From CALVGQ01 sp031551965 (GTDB taxonomy: Bacteria > Bacillota_I > Bacilli_A > Erysipelotrichales > Erysipelotrichaceae): 64,000 nt of DNA. Location of the stretch: NCBI GenBank assembly GCA_031551965.1, contig JAVBMW010000003.1, positions 112,201-176,200 on the forward strand, read 5' to 3'. Position 1 is the stretch's first letter. Each line of letters begins with the position of its first letter. The notes under the pieces were generated by a model. That model saw only the letters and a program-made list of their open reading frames with translations, did not search any database and was not told the DNA's origin. Position numbers and translations under genes: made by a program. Shown here piece after piece: positions 50,952-60,400 of this stretch.

Positions 50952-52307
50952 ATGTTCGATCAAATATTATTTGAATTAAAAATCACTTTTAAAAGTATTA
51001 AAACATGGATTTATATTGTATTTGTTTTGCTATATAGTATTACGTTGTTGAGTGAAATAAATGCCAGAGATACAGGACTTGCTTCGTATAAGCAAGATGC
51101 CCAATATGAAGTATCTTTAGCAAGGTGGTCGCTCGGTAGTACATTAAGTGAATTACCTCGTAACTCAAAGCGAAACATTGAATTGTTAGATACACTGATT
51201 GCGATCGAATCTGAGGATATACAAGCATATCAGAAAATACAAACAAATAAGTCTATTGAACAATATGAAAGTTATGAGAAATTGTACATTACCTATAAAG
51301 AATCTGGTTATGATACAAGTTGGATGGAAGAAAGTTTCAAAGATATTGATGAAATCAATCAATTAAAAAATGATTTAGGTTGGGAAAGTAATTTGGATAA
51401 CATTGAAGTTTGGTCAATGATTGGACAATCTGAATTCAAGATCCAAATATCTCAAGCAAAGCTTAATTTGAAATACAATGCAGCTCTTATGAAATCCAAA
51501 GAAACTGTAGGAACAACTAGTCGAGTGGATGCAATGACCGCAATTATGCATTATCAAAAAGAAGTATTGCCTAACATTACATGGGTTGTGGTCATGTTAC
51601 TGGTTATGGACAGTATGACTAGAGATTTTAAAAATGGTACGATCAAAATGATGATCACACTTCCTTATGACAGAAAACGATATTTGATCATTAAACTTGT
51701 GTCAAATATCATATCTACATTAGTTGTCCTATGTATGCCAATATTATTGATATTTTTATTCTTGCTTTCTAAATATGGATTGTCATCCGCAAACTATCCG
51801 ATGATGTCAAATCTAAAGGGTTTCAAAACTTTTGAACCTGTTTATCCTTATATCCATAAAGCAGTCAAACGAGGATACAGTAGCTATGATTTAATTGACT
51901 ATGGCTTAGGACATATAGTGAAAGCGACAATATTAGGAATGTCTGCAACACTCAGCATTATTCCTTTATGGAAGATGCTTCTATTAACTCTAATCCCTTA
52001 TTTTGCCTATGTTTTATTTTTAAATTTCTTGGCAATCGCAATGAGTGTGCTGATTCAAAATAGAATTGGTTTTGTATCAGGATATGGATCATTGATCCTC
52101 GCTAGTATCATTGTAGGTTCACAGTTTAATGGAAGACAAGGAATGTTGTTGAATCCAATGAGCTTAAGCAAAAGCTTTCAGTTAGTAGAGGGGACCATTC
52201 CCTACAGTAGTCTATCAGCCATTGTAATATTTCCATGCTATTGCATCTTACTTTATATTATTGCGATCAAACGTTTTAGAAAAATGGATATACAAGTAGA
52301 TATTTAA
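50952..52307 (+). CDS. ABC permease type C, exporter 1
   Basis: 451 residues from the ATG at 50952, giving MFDQILFELKITFKSIKT, which aligns with the starts of the four type C permeases downstream; the GTG at 50940 lies too near the GGGAG site. A helix at about 20-36, a large outer region to about 195, then a helix block with MDSMTRDFKNGTIKMMITLPYDRKRY as the conserved loop. The type C end NPMSLSKSFQLVEGTIPYSSL is present. It is the single type C permease of this operon; the neighbouring operon has four. Confidence 0.85.
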   Translation: MFDQILFELKITFKSIKTWIYIVFVLLYSITLLSEINARDTGLASYKQDAQYEVSLARWSLGSTLSELPRNSKRNIELLDTLIAIESEDIQAYQKIQTNKSIEQYESYEKLYITYKESGYDTSWMEESFKDIDEINQLKNDLGWESNLDNIEVWSMIGQSEFKIQISQAKLNLKYNAALMKSKETVGTTSRVDAMTAIMHYQKEVLPNITWVVVMLLVMDSMTRDFKNGTIKMMITLPYDRKRYLIIKLVSNIISTLVVLCMPILLIFLFLLSKYGLSSANYPMMSNLKGFKTFEPVYPYIHKAVKRGYSSYDLIDYGLGHIVKATILGMSATLSIIPLWKMLLLTLIPYFAYVLFLNFLAIAMSVLIQNRIGFVSGYGSLILASIIVGSQFNGRQGMLLNPMSLSKSFQLVEGTIPYSSLSAIVIFPCYCILLYIIAIKRFRKMDIQVDI

Positions 52308-52312
52308 ACTAT

Positions 52313-52354
52313 GAGGATTTACTAGAAAAACTTTAGTAAGTCCTCTTTTTTTTG
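52313..52354 (+). terminator. Terminator of exporter operon 1
   Basis: GAGGATTTACTA (52313-52324) and TAGTAAGTCCTC (52334-52345), 12-bp arms with one G-T pair, then eight T bases. Confidence 0.92.
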
Positions 52355-52395
52355 TGAAAAAAATATTAATAATAATTTTATATTTTCTCAAAGGG

Positions 52396-52424
52396 TTGCA
52401 TTATGGTTAGATAGATGCTACAAT
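52396..52424 (+). promoter_or_regulatory. Promoter of exporter operon 2
   Basis: TTGCAT (52396-52401), a 17-base spacer and TACAAT (52419-52424). It leaves a leader of about 110 bases. Confidence 0.75.
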
Positions 52425-52474
52425 GTAACAAATTTAACTATTTTCAGAAAAAATTGTAACATTTGAAAATTGGA

Positions 52475-52518
52475 TATATGAGAAACATCTATGTCGATGT
52501 TTTTCTTTATCATATAAA
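52475..52518 (+). promoter_or_regulatory. Leader hairpin, possible attenuator, exporter operon 2
   Basis: TATATGA plus GAAACATC pairs with GATGTTT and, after an internal loop, TCATATA. The inner stem is followed by TTCTTTAT, so it could act as a terminator before the ATPase gene. No competing fold or leader peptide is evident. Confidence 0.5.
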
Positions 52519-52542
52519 TTATAGAAAAGAGGGGTGAATTAA

Positions 52543-53442
52543 ATGAGTAACAAAGTATTGGAAGTAAAAGGGTTAAATAAGTACTACGGAAAGGCTCATG
52601 TTTTAAAAGATGTTAATTTTGACATCTATGAAAATGAGATCGTTGGTTTTGTAGGGCATAATGGATCCGGTAAAAGTACGACTATGAAATGTATTTGTAA
52701 CTTGATCTACTTTGATAGTGGAGAAGTTAAAGTATGCGGATATGATCTTAAAAAAGATCGTAATAAGGCACTGTCCTTGCAGGCATCTCAGATTGAGCAT
52801 CCTGGACTATATGGTGATTTATCAGGATATGACAATTTAATTTTAATGGCAAAATTAAAGGGAGTCAGTGATCAAAGAGTGGAAGAAGTTATTGAATTTA
52901 TTGGTATTGGTAAAAAACTAGATATGCTAGTATCAAAATATTCAATGGGAATGAAACAAAGACTTGCGCTAGGGATAGCGATTTTGAATAAACCAAAATT
53001 TTTGATGTTGGATGAACCTACTAATGGACTTGATCCTCAAGGAATCATTCAATTAAGAAAAATCATTTTTGATTTAAAAAATCAAGGAACATCTGTTTTG
53101 TTTAGTTCACATCAGTTGGGTGAAATAGAAAAACTATGTGATCGCATTCTTTGGATCAATAAAGGAGTTGTCGTTGAAAGAACGGATATTGATTTTGATC
53201 ATTTCACTTATCAATTGATTGTGGATGATGTAGACAAGTCATTCAATATTTTAAAAGCACACCTAGAAAAAGAAAAAACATGGATAAACAACAACGGTCA
53301 ATTATCAGTTTCTCTTAAAAAAGGAGAACTTGATGATATGATCAAAATGTTAGTAAATGAAAACATTACGATCCAAGAACTTGAAAGAGATCAACACAGT
53401 ATTGAAAGTATTTATAATGAAGTATACGGTAGTGAGTTATGA
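52543..53442 (+). CDS. ABC transporter ATPase, exporter 2
   Basis: 299 residues, nearly colinear with the ATPase at 48851: GHNGSGKSTT, YSMGMKQRLALG, FLMLDEPTNGLDP, SSHQLGE. Differences gather in the C-terminal 80 residues, the part most likely to adapt to a given permease set. It overlaps the type B permease by ATGA. Site AGAGGGGTG. Confidence 0.93.
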   Translation: MSNKVLEVKGLNKYYGKAHVLKDVNFDIYENEIVGFVGHNGSGKSTTMKCICNLIYFDSGEVKVCGYDLKKDRNKALSLQASQIEHPGLYGDLSGYDNLILMAKLKGVSDQRVEEVIEFIGIGKKLDMLVSKYSMGMKQRLALGIAILNKPKFLMLDEPTNGLDPQGIIQLRKIIFDLKNQGTSVLFSSHQLGEIEKLCDRILWINKGVVVERTDIDFDHFTYQLIVDDVDKSFNILKAHLEKEKTWINNNGQLSVSLKKGELDDMIKMLVNENITIQELERDQHSIESIYNEVYGSEL

Positions 53443-54638
53443 AGCAATTAAAGAATGCTGAATTATATCGCTATTTAAAAAGCCAAAATACTAAAATATA
53501 CTTTGTGATCTTATTGGTGTTTTTCTTAGGTATTGCAGGTGTAATGATGTTTCAAGAAGTAAGCTACAAAGAAACAATTATTGAAGACTTGCTCGTTGAG
53601 AAATCAGAAGGTAGTCAAGGGCATTCTCGAAACCATCTTGAGGGACAATTGGACTTCGGTGGTGATTTAGAAGCGCAATCCCGCGAATCAATGAAGTTTT
53701 GGACAAAAGTAGATACTTCAGTTCAGGCACTTCTTAATCAATATCAAAATGATCGTTTTCCATTATTATACTTTAATCGTGTATTAGCGAAATATTACTC
53801 AATGATCATAGAGGGATATGAAAAAGGGTATTCAATTGATATTATTAAAATTCATAATCCAAGTAAAGAAGCATTAATTCGAGAACTACAGGTATTGGAT
53901 TACTGTGAATATGCACGAATACCTTATCCAAAAACACCAAATACAGTTAATTTGGTTAATTACTGGACTACAATTCTATCTAATGAATATCTATTGGGGG
54001 TCTTGTTGTTGGTAATTATGATGAATATTCCATTGTTCAGTAGAGAAAATGAAACAGGCGTATATAAGCAAGTATATACTCAATCTTTTTCAAGAGAAGA
54101 AATTGTCAAAACGAAAATAAAAATATCTTTTCAATATAGTCTTATTATGATTGCGATCCCTTTTGTGATTGCGTCAGTACTTATCGCCGTATTCTTCGGA
54201 CTTGGATATTTTGGTTTCCCAACGGTGATCAATGTTGCGAGTATTGTCAATTTACCATTTATGACAAATAGTACTGAACTAGCTTATATTGGAATGGCAC
54301 TGCTTTATAAAGTAATTTTATTTGTAGGACTAGTTCTACTCATGATTTGTACATGTCACTTTGTGGCAATCTATACGGGTTCAAGTTCAACAACACTAGC
54401 TGCAATGGCTATTTTAATTGCCTTCACTTACATGGTTGGACAATTTGTGGAAAATTCAAATCCATTGAAAGTATTTTGGATTTATGGTTATTATCGCACT
54501 GATGCCGTGATAACAAATGATATTCCTACAACTGTACTGACTTTTGTAATATTAACTGGTCTAGTGTGTTATGTATTGATCAAACAATCTGTGAAAACGA
54601 TGATCAAAAAGGATATGACTGGAGAAGTATTAGAATGA
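53439..54638 (+). CDS. ABC permease type B, exporter 2
   Basis: 399 residues, counterpart of the protein at 49747: LKNAELYRYLKSQNTKIYFVI, first helix at about 18-36, outer region to about 170, then helices with LLGVLLLVIMMNIPLFS and the loop RENETGVYKQVYTQSF. The operon holds one type B but four type C permeases. It overlaps the first type C gene by ATGA. Confidence 0.85.
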   Translation: MKQLKNAELYRYLKSQNTKIYFVILLVFFLGIAGVMMFQEVSYKETIIEDLLVEKSEGSQGHSRNHLEGQLDFGGDLEAQSRESMKFWTKVDTSVQALLNQYQNDRFPLLYFNRVLAKYYSMIIEGYEKGYSIDIIKIHNPSKEALIRELQVLDYCEYARIPYPKTPNTVNLVNYWTTILSNEYLLGVLLLVIMMNIPLFSRENETGVYKQVYTQSFSREEIVKTKIKISFQYSLIMIAIPFVIASVLIAVFFGLGYFGFPTVINVASIVNLPFMTNSTELAYIGMALLYKVILFVGLVLLMICTCHFVAIYTGSSSTTLAAMAILIAFTYMVGQFVENSNPLKVFWIYGYYRTDAVITNDIPTTVLTFVILTGLVCYVLIKQSVKTMIKKDMTGEVLE

Positions 54639-56029
54639 TTCGTCAAATCCTCTTTGAAATGAAAATCACTTTTAAGAGTATCAAAACTCTAATTTATATG
54701 ATTTTCGTTTTCCTTTATACAATAACGATCCTATTTGGAATCGCAGCTAAAGATACAGGATTACTCACTTATCAACAAGAAGCTGATTATAATGTGGCGG
54801 ATGCCAGATGGATTTATGCAGGAATTCCAGTGAGGACAGATGAGCAATTGAGGGCAGTGCCTTATTGGTCAAGGTTATTGGACATACAGGAAGCCTTGAG
54901 TAATGGTGATATTAAAACATATTTATATTATCAGCTCACAGATAGTATTGAAAATTACGAGTTTTATGAAAATGTATATGCTCAATTGCTAGAAAAAAAC
55001 AGGGCACAATGGGCTGATGGCTTGTTTGATGATCAAGATGAACTTATTAAAATGAGACAGGAAATTGGTTGGGAAATTGTACCTTACACACTTACTGATC
55101 AACATCTTAATTCATTATATAATCATGCATATTATACTCAACTATTTAAACAAAATTTAAGATATAATTATGCATTATATAATTCAGGAGAAACAATGGC
55201 AAGCATCTATCGAGTTGATGCCATAACTTCTTTGATGCACTATCAAAGTAAGATATTACCAAGCATTACTTGGATCATTACGATATTACTATTAATGGAT
55301 AGTATGTTTCGTGATTTCACCAATGGAACGATTAAAATGTTGATAACCTTACCTAAAGATAGAGGTCGATATATTTTGGTTAAAATGATCTCATCTTGGT
55401 TGTCTACAATAATCGTTTTGTTGATTCCTATTGTAGTTGTTTTTGCATTGTTATTTTTGAGACATGGATTTACCTCAGCAAATTATCCCGTTTTGGCTGA
55501 TATCAGAGGATTTGGATCATTCAAGTCAAACTTCGAATATGCTAAATTGTATACTGACTATAATCAAAGTACTTATGCACCTCAACCTTATGGGATTGCT
55601 CAAGTAGTAAATGGACTCTATGCTTCAGATTATGATAGAGGAACATTTGCGACGTTATTTTTAGAGGCACCATCATTTAGTTTGAGCGTTATTCCATTGT
55701 GGAAACTTATTCTATTTGCGACTGTACCTTATCTTTTAATCATTATGTTCCTAAATGCTTTTGGCGTTATGATGTCGATCTTAATTCGAAATCGTAACGG
55801 ATTTATTGGCGTATCAGCACTATTGATTGGTCTAAGTATGTTGATCGGGTCACAGTTTTTTGGTCAATCTTGGCTCATGTTTAACCCAATGAGTTTATCC
55901 AATGGATTTGCACTAGTAGAAGGAATATTACCTTTAACGACGTTGAGTGCTTTGATCGTATTACCAATTTATAGTTTCGTTTGTATGTTAATTGCGATGG
56001 TTCGATTTAAAAAATTAGATATTCACTAA
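54635..56029 (+). CDS. ABC permease type C, exporter 2, paralogue a
   Basis: 464 residues from the ATG at 54635 overlapping the previous stop; the longer frame from 54566 reads the end of the type B gene out of frame. It starts MIRQILFEMKITFKSIKT, then a helix (about 20-36), GIAAKDTGLLTYQQEADYN, a divergent outer region (about 60-190), the loop MDSMFRDFTNGTIKMLITLP and a C-terminal helix block ending FKKLDIH. Among the four copies its outer and mid-loop regions are the most different. Confidence 0.85.
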   Translation: MIRQILFEMKITFKSIKTLIYMIFVFLYTITILFGIAAKDTGLLTYQQEADYNVADARWIYAGIPVRTDEQLRAVPYWSRLLDIQEALSNGDIKTYLYYQLTDSIENYEFYENVYAQLLEKNRAQWADGLFDDQDELIKMRQEIGWEIVPYTLTDQHLNSLYNHAYYTQLFKQNLRYNYALYNSGETMASIYRVDAITSLMHYQSKILPSITWIITILLLMDSMFRDFTNGTIKMLITLPKDRGRYILVKMISSWLSTIIVLLIPIVVVFALLFLRHGFTSANYPVLADIRGFGSFKSNFEYAKLYTDYNQSTYAPQPYGIAQVVNGLYASDYDRGTFATLFLEAPSFSLSVIPLWKLILFATVPYLLIIMFLNAFGVMMSILIRNRNGFIGVSALLIGLSMLIGSQFFGQSWLMFNPMSLSNGFALVEGILPLTTLSALIVLPIYSFVCMLIAMVRFKKLDIH

Positions 56030-56058
56030 AAAAGAAATTGTTAAGGGGGGGATCAAGT

Positions 56059-57447
56059 ATGTTAAGACAAATTCTCTTTGAAATGAAAATTACATTTAAA
56101 AGTATTAAAACAATGATATATATGATTTTTGTCTTCCTTTACACTTTAACGATCCTCTTTGGAATTGCAGCTAAAGATACAGGATTACTCACTTATCAAC
56201 AAGAAGCTGATTATAAAGTAGCTTATGCTCGTTGGATGGGAGCGGGAGTACCGGTTTTAACAGATGAAGAACTTAAGATGTCATACTATGGTAGCTATTT
56301 GCTTGAAATTCAGGAGCTGATCAACTCAGAAAATATAAAAGAATATATGCGTATTAAAGTTGAGTCAGATATCGACAATTATGAAATGTGGGAAATGGCC
56401 TATCTGCAGCTATCTGAAAAAGGACATGGCGACTGGTTTAAAGATGCATTTGATGACCGACAAGTTATCATAGACTTACGAAAAGAATTTGGAAGAGAAA
56501 TTGAAATTTACGAATTACCATTCAACTATTTAAATCAGCTCACAGATTTTTGGTATTCTTCAGCGAGTGCAAAGATGAATTTAAAATATGATTATGAATT
56601 ATATAAGTCAAATGAAATTTTAGGAACAGGAAATAGAGTAGATGCAATGACATCGCTAATGCATTATCAAAGTGAAGTGTTGCCAAACATTACGTGGATC
56701 ATCGTGATTTTACTTTTGATGGACAGTATGTTCCGAGATTTTGATAATGGCACCATAAAAATGTTGATCACTTTGCCAAAGGATCGTTCAAGATACATTC
56801 TTGTAAAATTGATTTCTACTTTTTTATCCTCAATTTTGGTGTTAACTTTACCAATATTAATTATATTTGCAGGGTTATTTATCAAACACGGATTTAGTTC
56901 AATGAATTATCCTGTATTAGCTAATCTGGGTGGATTTACTTCCACAGATTTGGAGTTTCAATATATGCCAGTTGCGAAACAAATTGGTGTTAGTAATTAT
57001 AAACCTGTTTCATATGGCATCGCAAAAACGATTAAAGGAGTTTATACATTTACTTATACAAATGGTGGAATTAAGTATATCTTGGAGCCATCCTTGGCGA
57101 GTGATGTAATTCCATTATGGCAACTTATTGTTGTATCGGTATTACCGTTTTTAACAGGTCTATTATTTTACTGTTGCTTCGGTATAATGATGTCAGTTTT
57201 AATTAGGAATAGAAATGGTTTTGTCTTAGTAAGTGGAATCATGATCGGAATTAGTTTGTTTGTTGCCTCAGCTTTCTTTGGACAAAGTTGGACCATGTAT
57301 AATCCAATGAGTTTGAATAGTGGGATAGCACTTGTACTAGGGATATTACCTAATACTGCATTCAGTGCAATGACGGTTCTTCCTATGTATAGCCTTATTT
57401 GTATTACAGTTGCGATCATCTACTTTAAAAAATTAGATATTCACTAG
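56059..57447 (+). CDS. ABC permease type C, exporter 2, paralogue b
   Basis: 462 residues from the ATG at 56059, behind GGGGGG and aligned with the other copies; the frame opens earlier (TTG 56038) without support. It shares the first 58 residues with copy a almost exactly (KDTGLLTYQQEADYK) and the loop MDSMFRDFDNGTIKMLITLP with the others. The outer region has the block YEMWEMAYLQLSEKGHGDWF found in copies b, c and d but not a. Confidence 0.85.
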   Translation: MLRQILFEMKITFKSIKTMIYMIFVFLYTLTILFGIAAKDTGLLTYQQEADYKVAYARWMGAGVPVLTDEELKMSYYGSYLLEIQELINSENIKEYMRIKVESDIDNYEMWEMAYLQLSEKGHGDWFKDAFDDRQVIIDLRKEFGREIEIYELPFNYLNQLTDFWYSSASAKMNLKYDYELYKSNEILGTGNRVDAMTSLMHYQSEVLPNITWIIVILLLMDSMFRDFDNGTIKMLITLPKDRSRYILVKLISTFLSSILVLTLPILIIFAGLFIKHGFSSMNYPVLANLGGFTSTDLEFQYMPVAKQIGVSNYKPVSYGIAKTIKGVYTFTYTNGGIKYILEPSLASDVIPLWQLIVVSVLPFLTGLLFYCCFGIMMSVLIRNRNGFVLVSGIMIGISLFVASAFFGQSWTMYNPMSLNSGIALVLGILPNTAFSAMTVLPMYSLICITVAIIYFKKLDIH

Positions 57448-57474
57448 ATATTCACTAGAAAGGGGGATCGAAGT

Positions 57475-58833
57475 ATGTTGCGACAAATTCTCTTTGAAAT
57501 GAAAATCACATTTAAAAGTATCAAAACAATGATTTATATGATATTTGTCTTTTTGTATACATTAACGATTCTTTTTGGAACAGCAGCAAAAGATACAGGA
57601 ATATTAACTTATCAACAAGCTCTAAAATATGAATTAGCTTACCTTAAAAGTTATGGGATGGGGGATTCACCTTATGCGAACGATTTGATAAGTGTAGGAG
57701 AATCTCTTGAACAGGGAGATGCTGGACCATTCATGAAAATTAAGATAAATAGCGATTTCGGTGAGTATGAAATGTGGGAAATGGCTTTTCTTCAGTTATC
57801 AGAAAAAGGAAGGGCGGATTGGTTTAAGGGAGCTTTTGATGACAGGCAAACCTTTATTGATCTTAGAAAAGAATTTGGCAGAGAAACACCTGATTATGAA
57901 CTACCATTCAATTACTTGAATTATTTGACAGGCTTCTGGTTTCGATCCAGTTCGGCAAAGTTTTACTTAAAATATGATTATGAATTATATAAATCAAAAG
58001 AAGTGCCAGGTACAGCTTATCGTGTTGATGCGATGACATCGCTCATGCATTATCAAGGCAAAGTACTACCCAATATAATGGCGGTCATTGTGATCTTATT
58101 ATTAATGGATAGTATGTATCGAGATTTTGATAACGGCACAATAAAAATGCTTATCACGTTACCGAAAGATCGTTCAAGATACATTATCGTGAAATTGATT
58201 TCTTCTGTTTTATCGAGTCTTGTAGTGATAATCTTACCGATATTTGTTATATTTGCCGGGTTATTTGTCAAACATGGCTTTAGTTCTGCAAATTATCCTG
58301 TACTTGCCAATCTTGATGGAATTACAAGCACAAAACTTGAATTTGCCTATAGTGAACTATATAAAGAAATCGGAGTCAGTAATTATAGACCGGTTCCATT
58401 TGGAATATCACAAACAGTTGAGGGAGTATATGATGTTGAGTATACTTTGAATGGAATTTTATATACTAAATTACCATCACTGACATCTAATATAATACCT
58501 TTATGGCAACTTATTGTGATATCCGTTTTACCAATTTTCGCTTGTCAAATATTTTACTGCTGCTTTGGTATAATGATGTCCGTTTTAATAAGAAATCGGA
58601 ATGGGTTTGTTGCAGTGACAACTGTTTTGCTGGGGATCAGTTTAGGAATCGAATCTTTATTCTTTGGACAAGGATGGACAATGTTTAACCCAATGAGCCT
58701 AAGTAATGGGCTTGCTTTAGTACAAGGGATAAAACCCAATACTGCATTTAGTGCAATTACGGTTCTTCCTATATACAGCCTTATTTGTATTGTCATTGCG
58801 ATTAACTACTTTAAAAAATTAGATATTCACTAG
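57475..58833 (+). CDS. ABC permease type C, exporter 2, paralogue c
   Basis: 452 residues. It starts MLRQILFEMKITFKSIKT. The outer region is about ten residues shorter near position 60 than in copies b and d. It keeps YEMWEMAFLQLSEKGRADWF and the loop MDSMYRDFDNGTIKMLITLP. The junction before it carries a tandem doubling of AGATATTCACT (about 57437-57458), a footprint of unequal exchange. Site AAAGGGGG. Confidence 0.85.
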   Translation: MLRQILFEMKITFKSIKTMIYMIFVFLYTLTILFGTAAKDTGILTYQQALKYELAYLKSYGMGDSPYANDLISVGESLEQGDAGPFMKIKINSDFGEYEMWEMAFLQLSEKGRADWFKGAFDDRQTFIDLRKEFGRETPDYELPFNYLNYLTGFWFRSSSAKFYLKYDYELYKSKEVPGTAYRVDAMTSLMHYQGKVLPNIMAVIVILLLMDSMYRDFDNGTIKMLITLPKDRSRYIIVKLISSVLSSLVVIILPIFVIFAGLFVKHGFSSANYPVLANLDGITSTKLEFAYSELYKEIGVSNYRPVPFGISQTVEGVYDVEYTLNGILYTKLPSLTSNIIPLWQLIVISVLPIFACQIFYCCFGIMMSVLIRNRNGFVAVTTVLLGISLGIESLFFGQGWTMFNPMSLSNGLALVQGIKPNTAFSAITVLPIYSLICIVIAINYFKKLDIH

Positions 58834-58849
58834 AAAGGGGGATCAAAGT

Positions 58850-60229
58850 ATGTTGCGACAAATTCTCTTTGAAATGAAAATCACATTTAAAAGCATCAAA
58901 ACAATGATTTATATGATATTTGTCTTTCTATATACTTTGACAATCCTTTTTGGGATCAGTGCGAAAGATACTGGGTTGTTGACTTATCAACAGGAAGTAG
59001 ATGCTAAAGTTGCAGTAGCACGCAACTATGAAGTTATTTTGAATGATGAAGAACTTGAAAAGACAGAATATGGAAAATATATTCTAAATGTCAAAGACTT
59101 AATTTATTCGGGTAATTTTAAAGAATATCTTAGAATTCAAGTTGATAATTATATCAATAACTATGAGATTTGGGAAATGGCCTATTTGCAACTATCTGAA
59201 AAAGGACATGAAGATTGGTTTAAAGGGGCTTTTGATGATCGTCAATATTTCATCGATTTAAGAAAAGAATTTGGCAGAGAAATTGTTACTTATGATTTGA
59301 ACTTTAACTATCTAAATCAAATGAATTATTTTTGGTTATCATCAAGTATGACAAAATTTAAGCTAAAATATAATTATGAACTATATAAATCAAATGAAAT
59401 ACCAGGAACGATTTATCGAGTTGATGCGATGACATCACTCATGCATTATCAAGGAGAAATACTTCCTAATATAACGTGGATCATTATTATCTTGCTTTTG
59501 ATGGACAGTATGTTTCGAGATTTTGATAATGGAACCATCAAAATGTTGATTACCCTTCCAAAGGACAGGTCAAGATATATTCTTGTAAAATTAATTTCTA
59601 CAATGGCATCAGGCATTATCGTATTGACTATACCGATAATCATTATTTTTACTGGTTTATTCATCAAACATGGGGTCAATTCAATGAATTATCCTGTACT
59701 TGCAAACCTTGGTGGACTAACCTCTACAGAATTAGAGTTTAAATATGTACCGGTTGCTAAAGAAATAGGGTTAAGTAATTATAAGCCAATTTCTTATGGC
59801 ATCACAAAAACAATAGAAGGTGTTTATAACGTGGTGTATACAATCGATGGAATCATCTATATAATGTCTCCATCTTTACAAAGCCATGTTATTGCGTTAT
59901 GGCAACTTTTAAGTATCTCAATGTTACCTATTATAACAAGTTTACTATTTTACAGTTGTTTTGGTATAATGATGGCAATTTTGATTAGAAATAGGAATGG
60001 ATTTGTATTGGTAAGTGGAATCATGATTGGACTCAGTCTGTTGGCTGCATCAACTTTCTTCGGACAAAGTTGGACCATGTATAATCCGATGAGTTTAAAT
60101 AATGGTTTAGCGCTTGTACAAGGAATACTACCCAATACTGCATTTAGTGCAATTACAGTTCTTCCTATTTATAGTGCTGTTTGCTTAATGGTTGCGATCA
60201 GACGCTTTAAAAAGTTAGATATTCATTAG
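58850..60229 (+). CDS. ABC permease type C, exporter 2, paralogue d
   Basis: 459 residues. The DNA from the end of copy c through the first 80 bases of this gene nearly repeats the matching stretch before and in copy c. Outer region: YEIWEMAYLQLSEKGHEDWF. Loop: MDSMFRDFDNGTIKMLITLP. C-terminus: SWTMYNPMSLNNGLALVQGI and FKKLDIH. It is the last gene of the operon. Confidence 0.85.
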   Translation: MLRQILFEMKITFKSIKTMIYMIFVFLYTLTILFGISAKDTGLLTYQQEVDAKVAVARNYEVILNDEELEKTEYGKYILNVKDLIYSGNFKEYLRIQVDNYINNYEIWEMAYLQLSEKGHEDWFKGAFDDRQYFIDLRKEFGREIVTYDLNFNYLNQMNYFWLSSSMTKFKLKYNYELYKSNEIPGTIYRVDAMTSLMHYQGEILPNITWIIIILLLMDSMFRDFDNGTIKMLITLPKDRSRYILVKLISTMASGIIVLTIPIIIIFTGLFIKHGVNSMNYPVLANLGGLTSTELEFKYVPVAKEIGLSNYKPISYGITKTIEGVYNVVYTIDGIIYIMSPSLQSHVIALWQLLSISMLPIITSLLFYSCFGIMMAILIRNRNGFVLVSGIMIGLSLLAASTFFGQSWTMYNPMSLNNGLALVQGILPNTAFSAITVLPIYSAVCLMVAIRRFKKLDIH

Positions 60230-60242
60230 ATTTTGTCATAAT

Positions 60243-60285
60243 TAAGTGCGTTTGTAGGTAATTAATACGATGCACTTATTTTCTT
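60243..60285 (+). terminator. Probable terminator of exporter operon 2
   Basis: TAAGTGC and GCACTTA pair across a partly folded loop, followed by TTTTCTTTG. Moderate strength. Confidence 0.55.
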
Positions 60286-60306
60286 TGATTTATTTGATAG
60301 CTTTTG

Positions 60307-60335
60307 TTGAAAAAAAACTTCAAAATGAATATTAT
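60307..60335 (+). promoter_or_regulatory. Promoter of the pfl operon
   Basis: TTGAAA (60307-60312), a 17-base spacer and TATTAT (60330-60335), about 65 bases before the first gene. Confidence 0.65.
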
Positions 60336-60400
60336 ATGAGGGTAGTTAAGAATAATCGAGAATTTAGTGAGAACACTAATAAAAAAATGGAGGGGTAATG

